Of a DNA stretch of 64,000 bases, positions 61,304 to 64,000 are shown piece after piece. Both the position numbers and the translations under genes were made by a program. Under the pieces are notes generated by a model, which worked only from the letters and a program-made list of their open reading frames with translations, did no database searches and was not told the DNA's origin. The DNA is from a virus. How positions within the stretch are numbered: the first letter of the stretch is position 1; every line of letters starts with the position of its first letter. Where the stretch lies: positions 86,992 to 150,991 of the IMG/VR virus record IMGVR_UViG_3300030419_007641, one strand, 5' to 3'.

Positions 61304-62044
61304 ATGGGTGAAATAACCACACAAGATAAGCTAGGTGCATCTATTTCACATTTAGTAAAGGAACTTAAGTTAAAGGTAAATCTCGAAATAGGGTCTTGGG
61401 ATGGTACTGGCGCTACTAGATGTTTTATAGATGCTATGAAAGATTTTTCTAGAAAATCTCTAACATGTTTAGAAATAGACAAGAAAAAATTTAACAGTTT
61501 AGTTAAAAATGTAGGAGATTATTCATGGGTTAAGTGCTATAATAGATCGTCCATAAATTGTAATAAACTAATTGATTTCGGGTTTGATAGAATTTGGAAC
61601 TCGCTTTTTAATCCACTAGTACATTTTACAGATACTAAAAAAGAAACTGTGGAGGAGTGGTACACCGGTGATGTAAATTTAATGAAAAAATATCCGCAGG
61701 GATTTTTAGAGGAAGATCATACAATATACGATGCAGTTTTAATTGACGGTGGTGAATTTACAGGTTATTTTGAATTTGAACTTTTAAAAAATCGAACAAA
61801 CGTGTTCTTTTTAGACGATTCTTTTAGATCATACAAAACAAATAAAGCAGCTATTTTATTATCAGAAGATTTAGAGTGGGATTGCTTGGCGTATGAAAAG
61901 AGTGTTGAAGGGCTAGATTGGGGATTAAGTTCTTATGTAGAAAAGGAAGAAGAGGTACCACAGCATATCTTAGAGGCAATGATGGAACATCGAAAAAAGG
62001 TAAGAAACGGATTTGCTATCTTTAAAAGAAAAAAATTTATATAA
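61304..62044 (+). CDS. SAM-dependent methyltransferase-like protein (246 aa)
   Basis: VNLEIGSWDGTGATRCFIDAM (near residues 30-50) is a Rossmann motif I, SLTCLEIDKKKF is the acidic end of the second strand, and YDAVLIDGGEF near 142 is a motif IV-like strand. A sugar or glycan O-methylation role is plausible from the neighbours, but the fold could also serve another purpose. Two bases separate it from the previous gene. Confidence 0.55.
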   Translation: MGEITTQDKLGASISHLVKELKLKVNLEIGSWDGTGATRCFIDAMKDFSRKSLTCLEIDKKKFNSLVKNVGDYSWVKCYNRSSINCNKLIDFGFDRIWNSLFNPLVHFTDTKKETVEEWYTGDVNLMKKYPQGFLEEDHTIYDAVLIDGGEFTGYFEFELLKNRTNVFFLDDSFRSYKTNKAAILLSEDLEWDCLAYEKSVEGLDWGLSSYVEKEEEVPQHILEAMMEHRKKVRNGFAIFKRKKFI

Positions 62045-62045
62045 T

Positions 62046-62756
62046 ATGGATAGTAATTCCTTAGGTATAATTCAGCCTGGTAAATTAGGAGATTTAATTA
62101 TAGTATTACCTGCTGCAAAATATTTGTATGATAAGGGCTATACAATATATTGGCCCGTATACGAGCAATTTGCTAATATGTTCAACGAAGTTGTTGATTA
62201 TGTTAATTTTATTCCTGTAACCGATAATGTTTATAAATGTGTTGAAGAATCTTATAAAAAATTACATGATCTAAACGTAACTAATATTAAAGATATTGCA
62301 GCAACTTTTCCAGGTAGTACATCGACAGACGAATATGTAGAGTTAGGTGACGGTAAGATACAGCCTTTTGATGTTTTTAAATATGATAAGCTAGGAGTAC
62401 CTATAGAAGAAAAATGGAATATAACAGTTAACAGAAATTACCAAGAAGAAGAAAAACTCTATAAAAAATTGGTAAACAACGAAAAATATGCAGTAGTATG
62501 TTTACGGCATTCTAGAGGGGAATTAAATGTTAAATTTAATGAATCCGACGGGCAAATTATTCACATAACAGATGATTATAATATTTTTTATTGGCTAAAA
62601 ATTTTAGAAAACGCACATACAATAGCATTAGTTGAAAGCAGTATGTCTAACTTGGTAGAACAATTTAGCTTCGATTGTAAAAAGATATTGTTTCGAAAGA
62701 TTGATAATTATTTTATGAAATTACCGGTCATGAAAAATAAGTGGAAAATAGTATGA
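62046..62756 (+). CDS. GT9-like (heptosyltransferase-type) glycosyltransferase (236 aa)
   Basis: LGIIQPGKLGDLIIVLPAAKYL resembles the N-terminus of heptosyltransferase-type GT-B enzymes, followed by YTIYWPVYEQFANMF. The C-terminal lobe (IFYWLKILENAHTIALVESSMSNLVEQF) matches their nucleotide-sugar side. It is shorter than typical members. I start it at 62046, one base after the previous stop. Confidence 0.6.
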   Translation: MDSNSLGIIQPGKLGDLIIVLPAAKYLYDKGYTIYWPVYEQFANMFNEVVDYVNFIPVTDNVYKCVEESYKKLHDLNVTNIKDIAATFPGSTSTDEYVELGDGKIQPFDVFKYDKLGVPIEEKWNITVNRNYQEEEKLYKKLVNNEKYAVVCLRHSRGELNVKFNESDGQIIHITDDYNIFYWLKILENAHTIALVESSMSNLVEQFSFDCKKILFRKIDNYFMKLPVMKNKWKIV

Positions 62757-63538
62757 CAAGAGTAGCATTTACAATAATATTAAACGGCTATAAACACTTA
62801 GTTCATAACAATTACTATGAAACGATGTGTAAAAATTTTGATTTATGGGTAATAGTCGAAGGGGTAGCTAATCCTGGTGGATCAACAGAGTGGTGCAATA
62901 AGCTTAGTGATACCTTTCATAATAATTTTATATCAAACGACGGTACTTCTGAATTTTTAGATAAAAATAAAAAAGAAAACGTTATTATTGTTCGACCTAA
63001 TGACAGACCATGGCATAGTAAAGATGAGCAAGTTAATGCTGCTATTAAACATATTAAACAAAGAGTTAAAGAATGTTTTTTATGGCAAATAGATATAGAC
63101 GAACAATGGGAATTAGAGCAGCTAAAAACAGCAGAGACAAAGCTTATTGAAAATAATGGAAAAACTGGTTGCTTTTTTTGTAATTATTTTGTAGGTCCTA
63201 ATCAACAGGTATTTGGAGAATGGGGCGAGGGTAGAAATGAACCATATAGAAGACTATGGCACTGGTGCGGTGAAAATTTTAAAACACACGAGCCACCACA
63301 ATTAGATGGCAAAAATGGTCCCGGTCTATTTTTACCAGTTAGATTTAATCATTACGCATATTATTTTAAGGAAGATGTAAAATTTAAAGAACAGTATTAC
63401 GGTAACTATGATGGGTTATATGATAGGTGGAAAGCTGTACAAACAAATAGAGACATTATTCCAATTAGTCAGTTATTAGGTCCAAACTTAAGGTGGAGTT
63501 ATACAAATACTATTATAAAATATACTAATGATTATTGA
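62753..63538 (+). CDS. Glycosyltransferase-like protein, possibly GT17-type (261 aa)
   Basis: RVAFTIILNGYKHL and DLWVIVEGVANPGG at the N-terminus, then CFLWQIDIDEQWELEQL near residue 115, where acidic residues would bind metal, recall GT17-type enzymes. Late Trp/His-rich sequence (RRLWHWCGENF) follows. I prefer the ATG at 62753, which overlaps the previous stop by four bases, over an in-frame ATG 12 bases upstream. Confidence 0.55.
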   Translation: MTRVAFTIILNGYKHLVHNNYYETMCKNFDLWVIVEGVANPGGSTEWCNKLSDTFHNNFISNDGTSEFLDKNKKENVIIVRPNDRPWHSKDEQVNAAIKHIKQRVKECFLWQIDIDEQWELEQLKTAETKLIENNGKTGCFFCNYFVGPNQQVFGEWGEGRNEPYRRLWHWCGENFKTHEPPQLDGKNGPGLFLPVRFNHYAYYFKEDVKFKEQYYGNYDGLYDRWKAVQTNRDIIPISQLLGPNLRWSYTNTIIKYTNDY

Positions 63539-64000
63539 CGGAAATAATTTAATAGGTCATTATCTTAAAAAAAATAAGCCGTTTGCTGCTGGTAAGATAG
63601 GAGGTAACGAACTTCAAATTCTATATTACTCAATAGTTAAGGCTAATCCTTGGGGACCTCAATTTATAAAAGAGGTTGAAGATGTAGCAGGGATGTATCC
63701 AATGAATGAAGAAACTGCGGACTGGTTTACAGAAACTCTCTTAAATGATATTAAGGACTTAGATCTAATACCCAAGTGGAATAGAGTAATACCAGATTTT
63801 GAAAAATATATATTCGAGAGATACTGCCCGGGCACACATGTTACAAAATTACAGCATTTAGAACCTTATTTTTTTGATAAGCCATGGACACGTTATTTGG
63901 AGGGGAAGCGTGTAGCAGTCTTTTCACCTTTTGCTAGCTCTATAAAGAAAAATTTTAAAAATTTAGACAAAATTTGGAATAATAAAATTCAGCCTAATTT
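63528..64000 (+). CDS. Glycosyltransferase-like protein (GT-D-type), 3' end outside window
   Basis: Starts with ATG at 63528, overlapping the previous stop by 11 bases, and is open to the end of the window (157 residues visible). The N-terminus PFAAGKIGGNELQIL resembles the RIGDGE/RxGGxE opening of GT-D fold glycosyltransferases. RVAVFSPFASSIKKNF follows. The cassette therefore continues to the right. Confidence 0.5.
   Translation, partial: MIIDGNNLIGHYLKKNKPFAAGKIGGNELQILYYSIVKANPWGPQFIKEVEDVAGMYPMNEETADWFTETLLNDIKDLDLIPKWNRVIPDFEKYIFERYCPGTHVTKLQHLEPYFFDKPWTRYLEGKRVAVFSPFASSIKKNFKNLDKIWNNKIQPN

Noticed and set aside
1-64000. CRISPR array, integrase, transposase or photosynthesis genes
   Set aside because: No regularly spaced repeats and no matching protein motifs were found on either strand.

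Overview
This window looks like the genome of a lytic, T4-like (contractile-tailed) bacteriophage of the marine type. It carries most of the T4 replication and recombination core: gp32, gp41, gp43, gp45, gp46, gp47, gp61, RNase H, UvsX, UvsW, UvsY and the late sigma factor gp55. It adds genes typical of marine T4-like phages: PhoH, Hsp20, FolE, QueC, QueD, QueE and many glycosyltransferases. Late-promoter boxes of the NATAAATA/CTAAATA kind support the same placement. The DNA is AT-rich except for some GC-richer structural genes on the left. No photosynthesis, integrase, rRNA or tRNA gene was seen, so the host cannot be named from this window.

Layout. (1) 1-21906, plus strand: virion genes. 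There are two baseplate/tail-like proteins, a collar-domain protein, two receptor-binding-type fibres with a shared Mtd-like N-terminus, small proteins, a lectin-like protein, then five consecutive proteins rich in Trp, Pro and Gly; at least three of these are paralogues and two are a clear tandem duplication. (2) 21903-46083, mainly minus strand: replication, recombination and late-transcription genes, interrupted by two plus-strand late genes (22968-23402 and 32143-33828). QueC, a class II glutamine amidotransferase, Hsp20 and two glycosyltransferases are mixed in. (3) 46108-53311, plus strand: small basic proteins, a GIY-YIG protein, then a tightly coupled set with nuclease-like, ligase-like, nucleotidylyltransferase-like and aspartic-protease-like signatures. 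(4) 53308-57397, mixed strands: a base-excision-like protein, FolE, QueD, PhoH and QueE. (5) 57399-64000, plus strand: a glycosyltransferase, kinase and methyltransferase-like cassette that runs off the window.

How the parts work together. Minus-strand genes often have TATAAT 3-8 bases before the start codon. Many plus-strand genes have a T4-type late box 5-9 bases before the start, which would place transcription starts at or next to the start codon (leaderless mRNAs). Most plus-strand late genes outside the tail module also begin with a short Phe/Leu-rich leader ending in Leu-x-Glu. This resembles the capsid-targeting sequence removed by the T4 prohead protease, and I infer that many of these products are packaged inside the head. 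FolE, QueD, QueE and QueC together form a GTP-to-preQ0 route, which suggests 7-deazaguanine in phage DNA; the insertion enzyme is not in this window.

No gene-free stretch exceeds 300 bases. The longest (35696-35952) holds a strong terminator and a candidate structured RNA. All identifications were made by eye from motifs; no database search was run.
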